Of a stretch of DNA of 64,000 nucleotides, positions 37,443 to 45,604 are shown in pieces (the stretch's first letter is position 1; the number at the start of each line of letters is the position of its first letter). A program made the translations under genes and the position numbers. This DNA is from Clostridium estertheticum (GTDB lineage Bacteria > Bacillota > Clostridia > Clostridiales > Clostridiaceae): the NCBI RefSeq assembly GCF_026650985.1, contig NZ_CP086239.1, forward strand, positions 4,800,501 to 4,864,500, written 5' to 3'. The notes under the pieces are model-generated. The model saw only the letters and a list, made by a program, of their open reading frames with translations, was not told where the DNA came from and ran no database searches.

Positions 37443-37468
37443 AGGCACTAGAAATAGTGTCTTTTTTT
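37443..37468 (+). terminator. terminator after the 36186 gene
   Basis: AGGCACTA-GAAA-TAGTGTCT followed by seven Ts. Confidence 0.8.
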
Positions 37469-37536
37469 AATGCAAAAAAATTAGAGGTCATGTTCACTTC
37501 AACTCCAAACTCATAAAGGGGTCAGACCGTAAGCCA

Positions 37537-37582
37537 AAAATACCCTTCCTTACAAGCTTATCAAGGAAGAGTATTTTTTAAT
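37537..37582 (+). terminator. second strong hairpin with T-run
   Basis: AAAATACCCTTCCTT / AAGGAAGAGTATTTTTT. It lies between converging genes and may be the leftover of a lost gene or a second stop for read-through. Confidence 0.6.
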
Positions 37583-37628
37583 ATGTTTACACAAAATTAT
37601 TTATAGGCTAGCCAATCATAGATATGTT

Positions 37629-38081
37629 TCACCTACTGTAAGATATTAAAGTTACACTAATTGTTGAAACTATTGTTCCAGCTGCGTTTAATAATTTAAT
37701 TGTAACTACATCTCCAACACTTTTTCCCGGAAATATTGTTGTATTTGTTCCCAAGTTAGCAATTGTAGATATAATTTTTGTGCCATCAAATACTTGGTAT
37801 TTTGTAGCTTCTTTTTTAATTGAAGTAGCATTTATTATTGCTCCAAATGGAGCAGCTTTTACTGTTGCAATAACTGATGTTTCTTCTTCATTAGGTATAA
37901 TGCTTGATAAAGCTGTATGTGCTACAGTATTTTGTGTTGATGTTATTGCTTCGGTTGTAACTGCACCTAGTTTAGTTCCAGTTACCGTGTTGGCAGCAAA
38001 TGCTATGTTACTGGTTGAAATAGCCATACTTGCTAGAAGGATACCTGTCATAAGTTTAATTTTAATACGTTTACTTTTCAT
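37629..38081 (-). CDS. small secreted protein made of one FGSV/FPAK repeat (150 aa)
   Basis: Signal peptide MKSKRIKIKLMTGILLASMAISTSNIAFA. After a short Thr/Ser-rich linker, residues ~70-150 form a single copy of the repeat found twice at the C-terminus of the 3786 protein: TVKAAPFGAI, YQVFDGTK, NTTIFPGKSVGDVVTIKLLNAAGT. The one-domain form suggests the repeat is a self-contained folding or interaction unit. GGAGTGA precedes the ATG. Function unknown. Confidence 0.72.
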   Translation of the reverse strand: MKSKRIKIKLMTGILLASMAISTSNIAFAANTVTGTKLGAVTTEAITSTQNTVAHTALSSIIPNEEETSVIATVKAAPFGAIINATSIKKEATKYQVFDGTKIISTIANLGTNTTIFPGKSVGDVVTIKLLNAAGTIVSTISVTLISYSR

Positions 38082-38356
38082 TTATATTCACTCCTTTAAT
38101 TTTTTATCTACTTATTATAACATGAAATTATTGTATTAATATTTAATATATAATATTTATGTATAATTATGTTATTTAAAATAAACTTGATTATAGTAAG
38201 GGAGGAGAACTACTGAAATTCATAGAAATTTAAATAGAGTATTTTCTTATTTTATCATATAAAATATTATAAAGTCATCCAACTAATGGGTTATATTGTA
38301 TTAATATTAATTATAATGAATTTAAAGGATAAAATGTATTAAATGTAAAATAATGA
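38082..38356. other. divergent intergenic region
   Basis: AT-rich. It holds a -10-like TATAAT for the minus-strand gene (38119-38114) and a 24-bp stretch (38210-38233, starting CTACTGAAATT) that matches 21 of 24 bases of the polysaccharide-operon terminator start at 33361. No gene seen. Confidence 0.35.
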
Positions 38357-38403
38357 TTGACATAAAAATTGGACAAGGTTATAATCTAAGAGATGTGTAC
38401 ACA
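38357..38403 (+). promoter_or_regulatory. consensus SigA promoter with palindrome at the start site
   Basis: TTGACA (38357-38362), 17 nt, TATAAT (38380-38385). TGTGTACACA, a perfect 10-bp palindrome, lies about 9-18 nt after the -10, where a repressor would block transcription. Confidence 0.75.
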
Positions 38404-38433
38404 CAAACTATAGATTAAAAGGTGGTTAAAAAT

Positions 38434-38952
38434 ATGAAAATGTCAAAAATTAAAAAATTGCCAATGTTATTTGCATTAGTAATAACAATTGTTTCTTCTT
38501 TATTAACGTCAACCTTTGCTTTTGCTGATGTAACATCAGGTCCTAATAATGAATATTGTACAATTACACATATAAGTGGTAATGGTAATTCGTGGAATAG
38601 TACCCCGAATAATCCACAATATGCAGCAAAGTCTACAGTTGGCACCGATGTATTAGGTAATACGGGTGGGATTCCTGTTATGCTTCAATATTCAGCGGGT
38701 TGTGTAAACAGTTCATTTTGCTGTGTTGAAGTTGACAGTAAAGGTGTGGCAATAGGTAGTTATAACATTACACCCCAAATTAAAATGACACCCCAAGCAG
38801 CACAATGTTCGACAACTACTCAATATGTTCAATTACCATCAAGTTGGTTTACTGCAGGAAAAGAATATAAAATATATTCTTTTGGAATTTTCCCGAGCTT
38901 AAGCGGGTCCCAGTGCCCAAGTAGCACAGCATTCGTTGAAATGCTAAATTAG
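38434..38952 (+). CDS. small Cys-containing secreted protein of unknown function (172 aa)
   Basis: ATG 38434 follows AAAGGTGG. Signal peptide MKMSKIKKLPMLFALVITIVSSLLTSTFAFA. The ~140-residue mature protein is rich in Ser, Thr, Asn and Gln and has six cysteines (EYC, SAGC, SFCC, AQC, SQC), enough for three disulfides. That is uncommon for a clostridial extracellular protein. It is a single gene with a consensus promoter and a good terminator. No family recognised; a small beta-sandwich is likely. Confidence 0.65.
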   Translation: MKMSKIKKLPMLFALVITIVSSLLTSTFAFADVTSGPNNEYCTITHISGNGNSWNSTPNNPQYAAKSTVGTDVLGNTGGIPVMLQYSAGCVNSSFCCVEVDSKGVAIGSYNITPQIKMTPQAAQCSTTTQYVQLPSSWFTAGKEYKIYSFGIFPSLSGSQCPSSTAFVEMLN

Positions 38953-38976
38953 GAATCTATATTAAATTAATACCAG

Positions 38977-39005
38977 GGACTTAGATTAATTTCTAAGTCT
39001 TTTTT
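38977..39005 (+). terminator. terminator after the 38434 gene
   Basis: GACTTAGA / TCTAAGTC followed by six Ts. Confidence 0.85.
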
Positions 39006-39143
39006 ATTGTCGAAAATTATTAGCAACCAACAAACGGATTTCGCTTTGTCACATCTATATATTGGAAATGAGTTGTGTCAGCGACTTAGAATATGTGATA
39101 TATGAAGAAGTAGCTTGTAGTAATGAAAATAAAGGCTAATACA

Positions 39144-39183
39144 TGGTATAATATATTTTATTATTAGATTGGATGGTGACATA
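39144..39183 (+). promoter_or_regulatory. extended -10 promoter region, conserved before both vanZ genes
   Basis: TGGTATAAT (39144-39152) is an extended -10. The 40 bases 39144-39183 match 43495-43534 at 36 positions. Confidence 0.6.
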
Positions 39184-39702
39184 TTGAAAAAATTAGGTGT
39201 TATTTTATGTTTATTATGGATGGGATTTATATTTTATAACTCTTCTAGACCTGCTACAATATCAGATAAGCAGAGTTATGGGATTGTTAATTCCATAAGA
39301 AGTGGAAAAAGTGTTCTGGAGGGTAAAACAAATTCAGCTAAAGTTAAAAGCACTGTGCTACCCGAAGGTATAAGAAATCAAAAAATAGATGTAATTATAA
39401 GAAAAAATGCGCATGCTTTTGAATATTGTATGTTAGCAGTATTTGTTGCAAATCTTTTATTCCTATTTGGGGTTAAAGGAAAAAATGCATTAATTTATAT
39501 TATGTTTATATGTTTATTTTATGCAGTAACTGATGAATTCCATCAGTCCTTTGTTTTAGGGAGAGGATCCCTCGTAAGCGATGTGTTGATAGACTTTATG
39601 GGTTCTTTAATAGGTCTAGGGATTTTCTATTTAGCATATTATAAGATATACACTAAACATATGACAAAGAGGAGAACTGTGGCGCAAGGTGTTATGAAAT
39701 AA
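39184..39702 (+). CDS. VanZ-family membrane protein, copy 1
   Basis: The TTG at 39184 fits the GGTGA site. The 172 residues have four hydrophobic helices and the VanZ core: FYNSSRPA near the start, RKNAHAFEYCMLA (~76-88), and DEFHQSFVLGRGSLVSDVLIDFMGSL (~119-145). VanZ proteins are linked to teicoplanin tolerance and lipid or envelope homeostasis; the exact biochemistry is unsettled. It is paralogous to the 43551 gene and shares its upstream region. Confidence 0.87.
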   Translation: MKKLGVILCLLWMGFIFYNSSRPATISDKQSYGIVNSIRSGKSVLEGKTNSAKVKSTVLPEGIRNQKIDVIIRKNAHAFEYCMLAVFVANLLFLFGVKGKNALIYIMFICLFYAVTDEFHQSFVLGRGSLVSDVLIDFMGSLIGLGIFYLAYYKIYTKHMTKRRTVAQGVMK

Positions 39703-39733
39703 AAATAAAAAGATTTTGAGATAGTCAACTTAG

Positions 39734-39774
39734 AAAACTACCCAGGTGCATGGTTATGCATTTGGGTAGTTTTT
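39734..39774 (+). terminator. terminator after vanZ copy 1
   Basis: Near-perfect 18-bp stem (AAAACTACCCAGGTGCAT arm) with a GGTT loop and T-run. Confidence 0.85.
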
Positions 39775-39848
39775 ATTTATTTAAAAGTAATTTATTCTTT
39801 AGTAATTATTTCTAAAGTTCTGCATAAATATATATATATTAAAATTTT

Positions 39849-41513
39849 ATGTCAAATAACATAAAAGAATCTGTTTCAATTGGGGAACGCATCATCACCA
39901 AAAATATGTTGTTAATTTTAAGTATAGGGGGTGAGCATATAGCTAATTTAGAAGGAAATTTACGAATCCGTAATGACAAAAGAATCGTTTGGACAATTGG
40001 GATCGCTGTGTTTTTGTTAGAATGTATAGCCGGTTATTATTACAATGTTTATGTTGGATATTATCATAGTGATGGAATTAGTAGAGTCGCCAACGCGTTT
40101 TATGTTTTATACAGCCGTAGCCCGCATTTGGGATTTCTGTTGTTATATCCATGGATTCCTGCAATGGCGACCAAGGGAATTGCAGGGCTGCTCATGAGTG
40201 CTATATTTGCTTCATTAACTGCGAGTATATTGGTGAGAGCTTTTATTAAACGTGGTATTCAACGTTTGTATGCGGTTGTTTTTACACTATTATACTCACT
40301 AAATCCAATGGTTTTCATATTTGGATTTAATGGTTTAAGTGATGCTCCGTTTATATTTTTCGTGATTTTGAGTATTATACATTTTTAAAATTGGGTTGAC
40401 GAGCATAAACTAGGTGACTTGGTAGTAGTGAGTTTTGCTTTAGCATTAGCCTTTTGGTGTCGGTATGAAGCAGTTCCATTTGCTTTTAGTATGGCTATTG
40501 GCTTTGTTATTATCACAATGCTGGTTAGCAGAAATGCTGCTCCACCTAACGAAGGAAACATCCGTTATAAGTGGTCACGGGCGGAGGGCATACTTACGAT
40601 TATTGTTACACCAATTTGTTATTCTATAATATTGTGGGTTTTGTTTAATATGATAATTATGCATAATCCGCTGTATTTCTTAAATGGAGATTATTCAAAT
40701 ACCGCTCAGATTCAGGGACACTTAAGCTCGGCAATATATGTAGCTATGGTTAATGCACCTGTAAAGGCTTGTATTTTTGCTCTAAAAAAGATTTTGGTGT
40801 TTTCAGCGCCTTTGATAACAATATTAATTCTTAAATTGATAAATCATCGCTTGTGGCGATGGGATACGCTAATCCTTCTGGGCCTGTTTATTTCTATACC
40901 TATGTTGCAAGTTATTATGCTGATAAAAGGAACAACATTAGGATGGTTGAGATATTTTATGTATGTGCTGCCAGTAGCAGTTGCCTGGCTACCATATGAG
41001 CTAAGCAAGGTAAAACGTAAGTGGTTATTTATTATTCCCATCATGGGAATGGTAGCAAATTTTCTTATCTTATCATATGTCATTACTCAGCCTAGCATTG
41101 CGCCTGATGAAAATACTTTTCTTAAGAATTCATTTGAGCATCACAATCAGACTTATTATGATGAAAAACAATTTAGCGATATTGCAGGGTATTTAGACGA
41201 AAACTATCCTAATAGTAATATTTTGGTAGATTCATTCTCTGCTTATTTAATTATTTTGAAAACCCAGTTTCCGAAACGTTTGTATATATCTAGTGATTAT
41301 TATTTTAATGAGGCCATCTCAGATCCACAAAAATATGGAGTTAGCTATATTTTGATTCCCAAACCTGGATCCTCATCTGTGATTAGTGTAATTAATAATG
41401 CTTATCCCAATTTGTTTGAGCATGGGGCTGAATGGGCGGAACTTGTAAAGGACTTTGGTTCTAAGTGGCGACTGTACAAGGTAATAAGAAGGACAGGAGG
41501 AAATATCCAATGA
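39849..41513 (+). pseudogene. membrane glycosyltransferase (GT39/ArnT-like) split by an in-frame stop
   Basis: Two reading frames, 39849-40388 and about 40389-41513, are in the same frame and separated only by TAA at 40386-40388 (SIIHF, stop, NWVDEHK). Joined, they give a ~554-residue multi-helix membrane protein with an ArnT/PMT-like N-terminal half (the YYHSDGISRVANAFY loop with acidic residue, RSPHLGFLLLYPW). A soluble C-terminal tail follows (FSDIAGYLDENYPNSNILVDSFSAY). It would take a lipid-linked sugar from the GtrB-like enzyme downstream. A one-base nonsense change or sequencing error explains the split. GC content is higher than in surrounding genes. The exact start is uncertain (no strong site). 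Confidence 0.72.
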
Positions 41514-42475
41514 ATCAGGCGGTAATCGAGGTATCTGTAGTCATACCGGTATGGAATGAAGCTCAGCATTTACAGCAGACACTCAAAACAATTGCCGGAT
41601 TTATCCGGCAGTCTACCAAATCTTTTGAACTAATTATTGTTGATGACGGTTCAACTGACGGAACATGGGCTGAACTTATGGCTGTTTGCTCCGAAATCCC
41701 TCAGGTGGAAGGTATTCGCCTTAGTAGAAATTTTGGTAAAGAGCGTGCACTCTGCGCGGGACTAGAGCATGCGAAGGGTCAAGCAGTGATTATTATGGAT
41801 GGAGATCTTCAGCATCCACCAGAGTTAATTCCGCAGATGATTGATTATTGGCGCTCGAATACAGCAAAGATTATTGAATGTGTAAAAAGGAGACGTGGTA
41901 AGGAGTCTTTTAGCTATGGGATGGGCGCAAAGTTGTTTTACTGGTTAATCCAGAAGCTTACAAGATATGATTTACAGGGGGCAAGTGATTATAAGCTTCT
42001 TGATCGTCAAGTTGTTGAAGCTTGGGCTATCATGCCAGAGCGCATAACTTTTTTCCGTGGTATGACTGCATGGTTAGGATTCTTTCGGGTTCAAATCGAG
42101 TTTGATGTTGCGCCGCGCATTGAAGGCACGACGAGTTGGAAACTTACAACTCTTGTTAGATTGGCTCTTCATGCGGTTGTGACTTTTACATCATGGCCAC
42201 TATCCTTTGTTTCGATTATTGGAATGATGTTTTTTGTTGGGTCTGCAATACTTGGGATTCAAACTCTCTATATGAAATTAATGGGGGTAGCTGTAACTGG
42301 GTTTACAACAGTTATCTTGTTGCTGCTTAGCATGAATAGCATGATAATGCTGGGTATTGGGATTCTTGGCGAATATATTGCAGCAATTTATGATGAGGTC
42401 AAAGGGCGACCAAGATATACAGTCAGCCAGAAAACTCAAAATGTTCGATCAGATGAAAATGTAAGTGACCAATAA
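41510..42475 (+). CDS. polyprenyl-phosphate glycosyltransferase, GtrB/DPM1-like
   Basis: ATG 41510 overlaps the preceding TGA (ATGA) and follows AGGAGGA. The 321 residues comprise a GT2 domain with VVIPVWNEAQHL, IIVDDGSTDGTW, RLSRNFGKERALCAGLEHA, and MDGDLQHPPELIP (DxD). Two C-terminal transmembrane helices follow (~230-252, ~265-290). It moves a sugar from a nucleotide donor to undecaprenyl phosphate, as in Gtr modification systems. Codons and GC are unlike the AT-rich neighbours. Confidence 0.9.
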   Translation: MNQAVIEVSVVIPVWNEAQHLQQTLKTIAGFIRQSTKSFELIIVDDGSTDGTWAELMAVCSEIPQVEGIRLSRNFGKERALCAGLEHAKGQAVIIMDGDLQHPPELIPQMIDYWRSNTAKIIECVKRRRGKESFSYGMGAKLFYWLIQKLTRYDLQGASDYKLLDRQVVEAWAIMPERITFFRGMTAWLGFFRVQIEFDVAPRIEGTTSWKLTTLVRLALHAVVTFTSWPLSFVSIIGMMFFVGSAILGIQTLYMKLMGVAVTGFTTVILLLLSMNSMIMLGIGILGEYIAAIYDEVKGRPRYTVSQKTQNVRSDENVSDQ

Positions 42476-42496
42476 AAATGGAATAAGGAGAAGATG

Positions 42497-43004
42497 ATGG
42501 GCAAGCAGAATCCGGTTCGATTAGGAGAAATTTTGGTTGAAAATGGGTGGATATCAGAATGTGATTTGAAGAAAGCGCTGGATTATCAGAAAATGTATGG
42601 TGGGCTTCTTGGAAATATATTGATTGATTTTGGATGGGCGGAGGAGTCTAAAGTTCTTGAAGCAATCAAACTTATCCACTCGAAAGGAAAACTTGGAGAA
42701 TTACTTATTGCTCTTGGTATTTTGACAGTGGAGCAGTTGGATGACGCTCTAGAATTTCAACAAAAAAGTGGGGGCGCGCTGGGTCATTGATGATCTACAG
42801 GAAAAGGGGAATTATGCACTTTCTTTTAAGTTGGTTAAATATGCACTCCTTACACCAATCTATTGGGCTTTGATGAGCATAGCAGCATATAAAGCAGTTT
42901 GGCAATTAATTACAAATACGTTTTATTGGGAGAAGACAGATCATGGATTAACAAAGGAGAGTGATGACTCTTTGCCTGCTAAAGGGGACGATCTAAATAT
43001 ATAA
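42497..43004 (+). pseudogene. MshEN-domain glycosyltransferase with large internal deletion
   Basis: Residues 1-97 (42497-42790) are two MshEN/GspE-N-like units: RLGEILVENGWISECDLKKAL and LGELLIALGILTVEQLDDAL. At about 42770-42785 the frame shifts. The other frame continues with WVIDDLQEKGNYALSFKLVKY and PIYWALMSIAAYKAVWQLI, then FYWEKTDHGL. That is the membrane C-terminus of processive GT2 enzymes which carry N-terminal MshEN domains. The catalytic GT2 body between them is missing. I read this as one gene that lost most of its middle by deletion. The start at 42497 is favoured by AAGGAG spacing. Confidence 0.7.
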
Positions 43005-43032
43005 ATTATTTGAATGGAGGGATGTACTAAGA

Positions 43033-43431
43033 ATGAAGAATAATCACGAGCAAAATTTGCAAATTAATGTGCTATTACGTTATGGTATGGTTGGTTTACT
43101 AGGTACTATCATCCATTTTGGGAGTCTTATTTTACTTGTTGAATTTGCTGATTTTGATCCTGTTCTTGGATCCGCTTTAGGATTCTTGCTGGTACTCGTG
43201 ATTTCTTATATTTTAAATCGAACATGGACATTTCAGTCTAAGAGCAGAAATGTACGGCAATTTTTAATCTATTCAATAGTTTCTTTGATTGGGCTAGGCT
43301 TAAATAGTACCATCATCTTTATTAGTGTTCACGTGCTTAAATGGAATTATCTTTATGGACAGTGCCTTGTGGTTCTTGTAGTTCCTGTATCCAATTATTT
43401 ATTGAATAGTTTATGGACTTTTAAAGATTAG
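43033..43431 (+). CDS. GtrA-family membrane protein
   Basis: 132 residues, four helices, GtrA family (LLRYGMVGLLGTIIHFG, then SYILNRTWTFQSK, and LLNSLWTFKD at the C-terminus). Proposed flippase for the undecaprenyl-phosphate sugar made by the GtrB-like protein. It is the last gene of the island; its TAG shares the G with the first base of a 25-bp repeat copy. Confidence 0.88.
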   Translation: MKNNHEQNLQINVLLRYGMVGLLGTIIHFGSLILLVEFADFDPVLGSALGFLLVLVISYILNRTWTFQSKSRNVRQFLIYSIVSLIGLGLNSTIIFISVHVLKWNYLYGQCLVVLVVPVSNYLLNSLWTFKD

Positions 43432-43455
43432 TGCCACCCACGGGGCAAGTGGCAT
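43431..43455 (+). repeat. 25-bp dispersed hairpin repeat, copy 2
   Basis: GTGCCACCCAC then GGGGCAAGTGGCAT. It begins on the stop codon of gtrA. One G replaces the usual T in the centre. Confidence 0.8.
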
Positions 43456-43494
43456 CTTGTTAACTAATGATTTAAAGACATTAAAATTAATGCA

Positions 43495-43534
43495 TGGTAT
43501 AATATACTTTATTACTAAATTGAATGGTGACATA
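43495..43534 (+). promoter_or_regulatory. extended -10 promoter of vanZ copy 2
   Basis: TGGTATAAT (43495-43503) with AAGACA 17 nt upstream. The whole block matches the region before vanZ copy 1. Confidence 0.6.
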
Positions 43535-43550
43535 AGGTTAGGAGAAATTT

Positions 43551-44072
43551 ATGAAGATTTTATTAAAAAGAAAAACAATAGTGAAAATTTTATTATGTGT
43601 TGTTTGGTTAGGTGTGATTTTTTATAATGGTACAAGGCCAGGTGAAACATCGCAAAGGAGTAGTAGAGCGCTTATAGAGTTTGCAGGTGGGGTTATGAAT
43701 ATTTCGCCAGCTACTATAGAAAAAGTAGGTGGTAAATTTAATGATGTTAATTATTATGTGAGAAAAAATGCACATTTTTTTCAATACTTTATATTTAGCA
43801 TATTGTTATGTTCTATAGTAAGGCAGTCTAAATTACAAAGAAGTAATAAAATATGGATGTTGCTATTTTTGCTTTTACTGTTTCCTGTGATAGATGAATT
43901 TATTCAAAAATATATACCCAGCAGAACCTCCAATGTTCTTGATATAGTAATTGATTTTAGTGGTGGGGTTTTAGGGATGCTTATATCTGGTGTACGGGGC
44001 CATGTTATACATCTGAAAAAAGGGAAAAGAACGATAGGTGCCACCCACATGGCAAGTGGCATCCATAAATAA
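43551..44072 (+). CDS. VanZ-family membrane protein, copy 2, C-terminus extended by a repeat
   Basis: 173 residues behind TAGGAG. VanZ motifs: FYNGTRPGE, VRKNAHFFQYFIFS, DEFIQKYIPSRTSNVLDIVIDFSGG. The last 11 codons (GATHMASGIHK) are encoded mainly by a copy of the 25-bp repeat at 44038-44062, which seems to have landed at the original end of the gene. Paralogue of the 39184 gene. Confidence 0.85.
   Translation: MKILLKRKTIVKILLCVVWLGVIFYNGTRPGETSQRSSRALIEFAGGVMNISPATIEKVGGKFNDVNYYVRKNAHFFQYFIFSILLCSIVRQSKLQRSNKIWMLLFLLLLFPVIDEFIQKYIPSRTSNVLDIVIDFSGGVLGMLISGVRGHVIHLKKGKRTIGATHMASGIHK
44038..44062 (+). repeat. 25-bp dispersed hairpin repeat, copy 3 (inside a coding end)
   Basis: GTGCCACCCAC then ATGGCAAGTGGCAT. 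It is translated as part of the vanZ copy 2 C-terminus and followed by four TAAA units (44066-44082). Confidence 0.8.
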
Positions 44073-44089
44073 ATAAATAAATAAGTGGG

Positions 44090-44123
44090 AAGGAGCGGTT
44101 GAAAAACTGTTCCTTATTTTTTT
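44090..44123 (+). terminator. terminator after vanZ copy 2
   Basis: AAGGAGCGGTT-GAAA-AACTGTTCCTT followed by T-run. Confidence 0.85.
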
Positions 44124-44233
44124 GTGTTTCATTGCAAGTTAAATAAGGGTGCTAACCTAAAGGGGGGGTAAGAAATCAACGGAAAAAAATATGTCGATAA
44201 ATGATGAAAAAAGGGTGAGAAATTAAAAAGATA

Positions 44234-44242
44234 TGCTATAAT
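44234..44242 (+). promoter_or_regulatory. extended -10 promoter for the LCP gene
   Basis: TGCTATAAT, 77 nt before the ATG. No clear -35. Confidence 0.5.
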
Positions 44243-44318
44243 ATTTAAGGAAATACAAGTTAATTATTATATAATGGAAATAATTAACTAAAACATACGA
44301 ATGATGAGGAGCGAAAAT

Positions 44319-45314
44319 ATGAAGAAAATTAAAAACTGGAAGAAGATCTTGTTAAGTGTGTTTATTATTTGTGTATTAATTGTAGGAGGGGTCTTTAGTT
44401 ACGCGTTTTATAAACTTAATAAAATAAATACTGTAGGAATATCAAAAAATGATGACATTTTAGGTATTAATTCTAATGCATTATCTGAAGCAGAAAATGC
44501 TAAGGGAATAACTAATATTGCTTTTTTTGGTATAGATAGAATGGATGCAAATCAAAAGACAAGTCGCTCAGATTCTATAATAATAGTTTCCATAGATTCA
44601 AAGAATAAGAAAATAAAAATGTCCTCTATTATGAGGGATACATATGTAAAAATAAAAGGTCATGGTCAAACAAAGATTACCCATGCATATGCATATGGTG
44701 GACCACAACTTGCCATAAGCACTATTAACGAGAATTTTAATTTGAATATTAGGGATTATATCACTCTCGATTTCTTTTCATTTGAAAAGATAATAGATAC
44801 TATTGGTGATGTAAGTATTAATATTAAACAAGATGAAATTAGCCCAATGAATGATAAAATAGTAGAAATTTCTAAAATAGAAAAAAAATCTGTTCCTAAA
44901 ATTACAAAACCGGGACTACAAACTTTAAACGGACTTCAGGCTGTTGCTTATTCACGAGTGAGGTTTACCGAGGGTGGCGATTATCGAAGAATTGAAAGAC
45001 AAAAAACGGTAATGTCACTTATTATGACAAAGATTCAGTCATTAGGGGTAGCAAAATTTCCGTCGATTGTTTCGCAGCTTTTACCTTATACGGAAACAAG
45101 TTTAAGCAGTATGGATATAATAAAACTTGGTACAAAAGTGCTTACATCTAATACAACAACTTTGGAACAGGACAGATTCCCAGTGGATGGTTACAGTATG
45201 GGAAAAACGATAGACAAAGTTTGGTATTTGGTTGCTGACATGAAGTCTACTATAGATCAACTACATAACTTTATTTACAAAGACATAAAGTCAGTACCTA
45301 AAGCTATACAGTAG
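44319..45314 (+). CDS. LytR-CpsA-Psr (LCP) family cell-wall glycopolymer ligase
   Basis: ATG 44319 follows GAGGAG. The 331 residues have a short cytoplasmic N-terminus, one transmembrane helix (~11-30), then the external LCP domain. That domain has FFGIDRMDANQKTSRSDSIIIVSID (~69-93), MRDTYVKIKGHGQTKITHAYAYGG and AYSRVRFTEGGDYRRIERQK, with the conserved Arg/Asp residues. LCP enzymes move lipid-linked glycopolymers onto peptidoglycan. It is the natural candidate to attach the polysaccharide of the 13-33 kb operon to the wall. Confidence 0.92.
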   Translation: MKKIKNWKKILLSVFIICVLIVGGVFSYAFYKLNKINTVGISKNDDILGINSNALSEAENAKGITNIAFFGIDRMDANQKTSRSDSIIIVSIDSKNKKIKMSSIMRDTYVKIKGHGQTKITHAYAYGGPQLAISTINENFNLNIRDYITLDFFSFEKIIDTIGDVSINIKQDEISPMNDKIVEISKIEKKSVPKITKPGLQTLNGLQAVAYSRVRFTEGGDYRRIERQKTVMSLIMTKIQSLGVAKFPSIVSQLLPYTETSLSSMDIIKLGTKVLTSNTTTLEQDRFPVDGYSMGKTIDKVWYLVADMKSTIDQLHNFIYKDIKSVPKAIQ

Positions 45315-45359
45315 AAAGAATTGGTCCATAACAAACTTAGGGAACTTTTTTTAACATTT

Positions 45360-45391
45360 AAAGTACTAGCGGCTTAGTCTGCTAGTACTTT
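45360..45391 (+). terminator. terminator after the LCP gene
   Basis: AAAGTACTAGC / GCTAGTACTTT perfect 11-bp stem. The rest of the gap holds the rbs promoter. Confidence 0.75.
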
Positions 45392-45527
45392 GTAATAAGA
45401 TTAACAACAATAAACATTACATATAACATTGATGATTCCCCTTTCGGTTTAAGTAGGTAATTCATTATACTGTAAGTTATAAAGCTTAACTTTATGAAAA
45501 CATTTACAATAAATATATTAAGAACCA

Positions 45528-45556
45528 TTGACATATAATTAATAAGGTTTTATAAT
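45528..45556 (+). promoter_or_regulatory. consensus SigA promoter of the ribose operon
   Basis: TTGACA (45528-45533), exactly 17 nt, TATAAT (45551-45556). Confidence 0.88.
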
Positions 45557-45558
45557 CT

Positions 45559-45587
45559 AGTTAACCGAATTACTTAATCGGTTAACT
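45559..45587. promoter_or_regulatory. LacI-family (RbsR) operator
   Basis: Inverted arms AGTTAACCGA and TCGGTTAACT around 9 nt, directly after the -10. Each arm contains a CG-centred TTAA-type half (TTAATCGGTTAA), typical of LacI-family sites. The likely ligand is the RbsR encoded at the end of the operon. Confidence 0.72.
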
Positions 45588-45604
45588 AAAAAAGAGGTGA
45601 GGTT

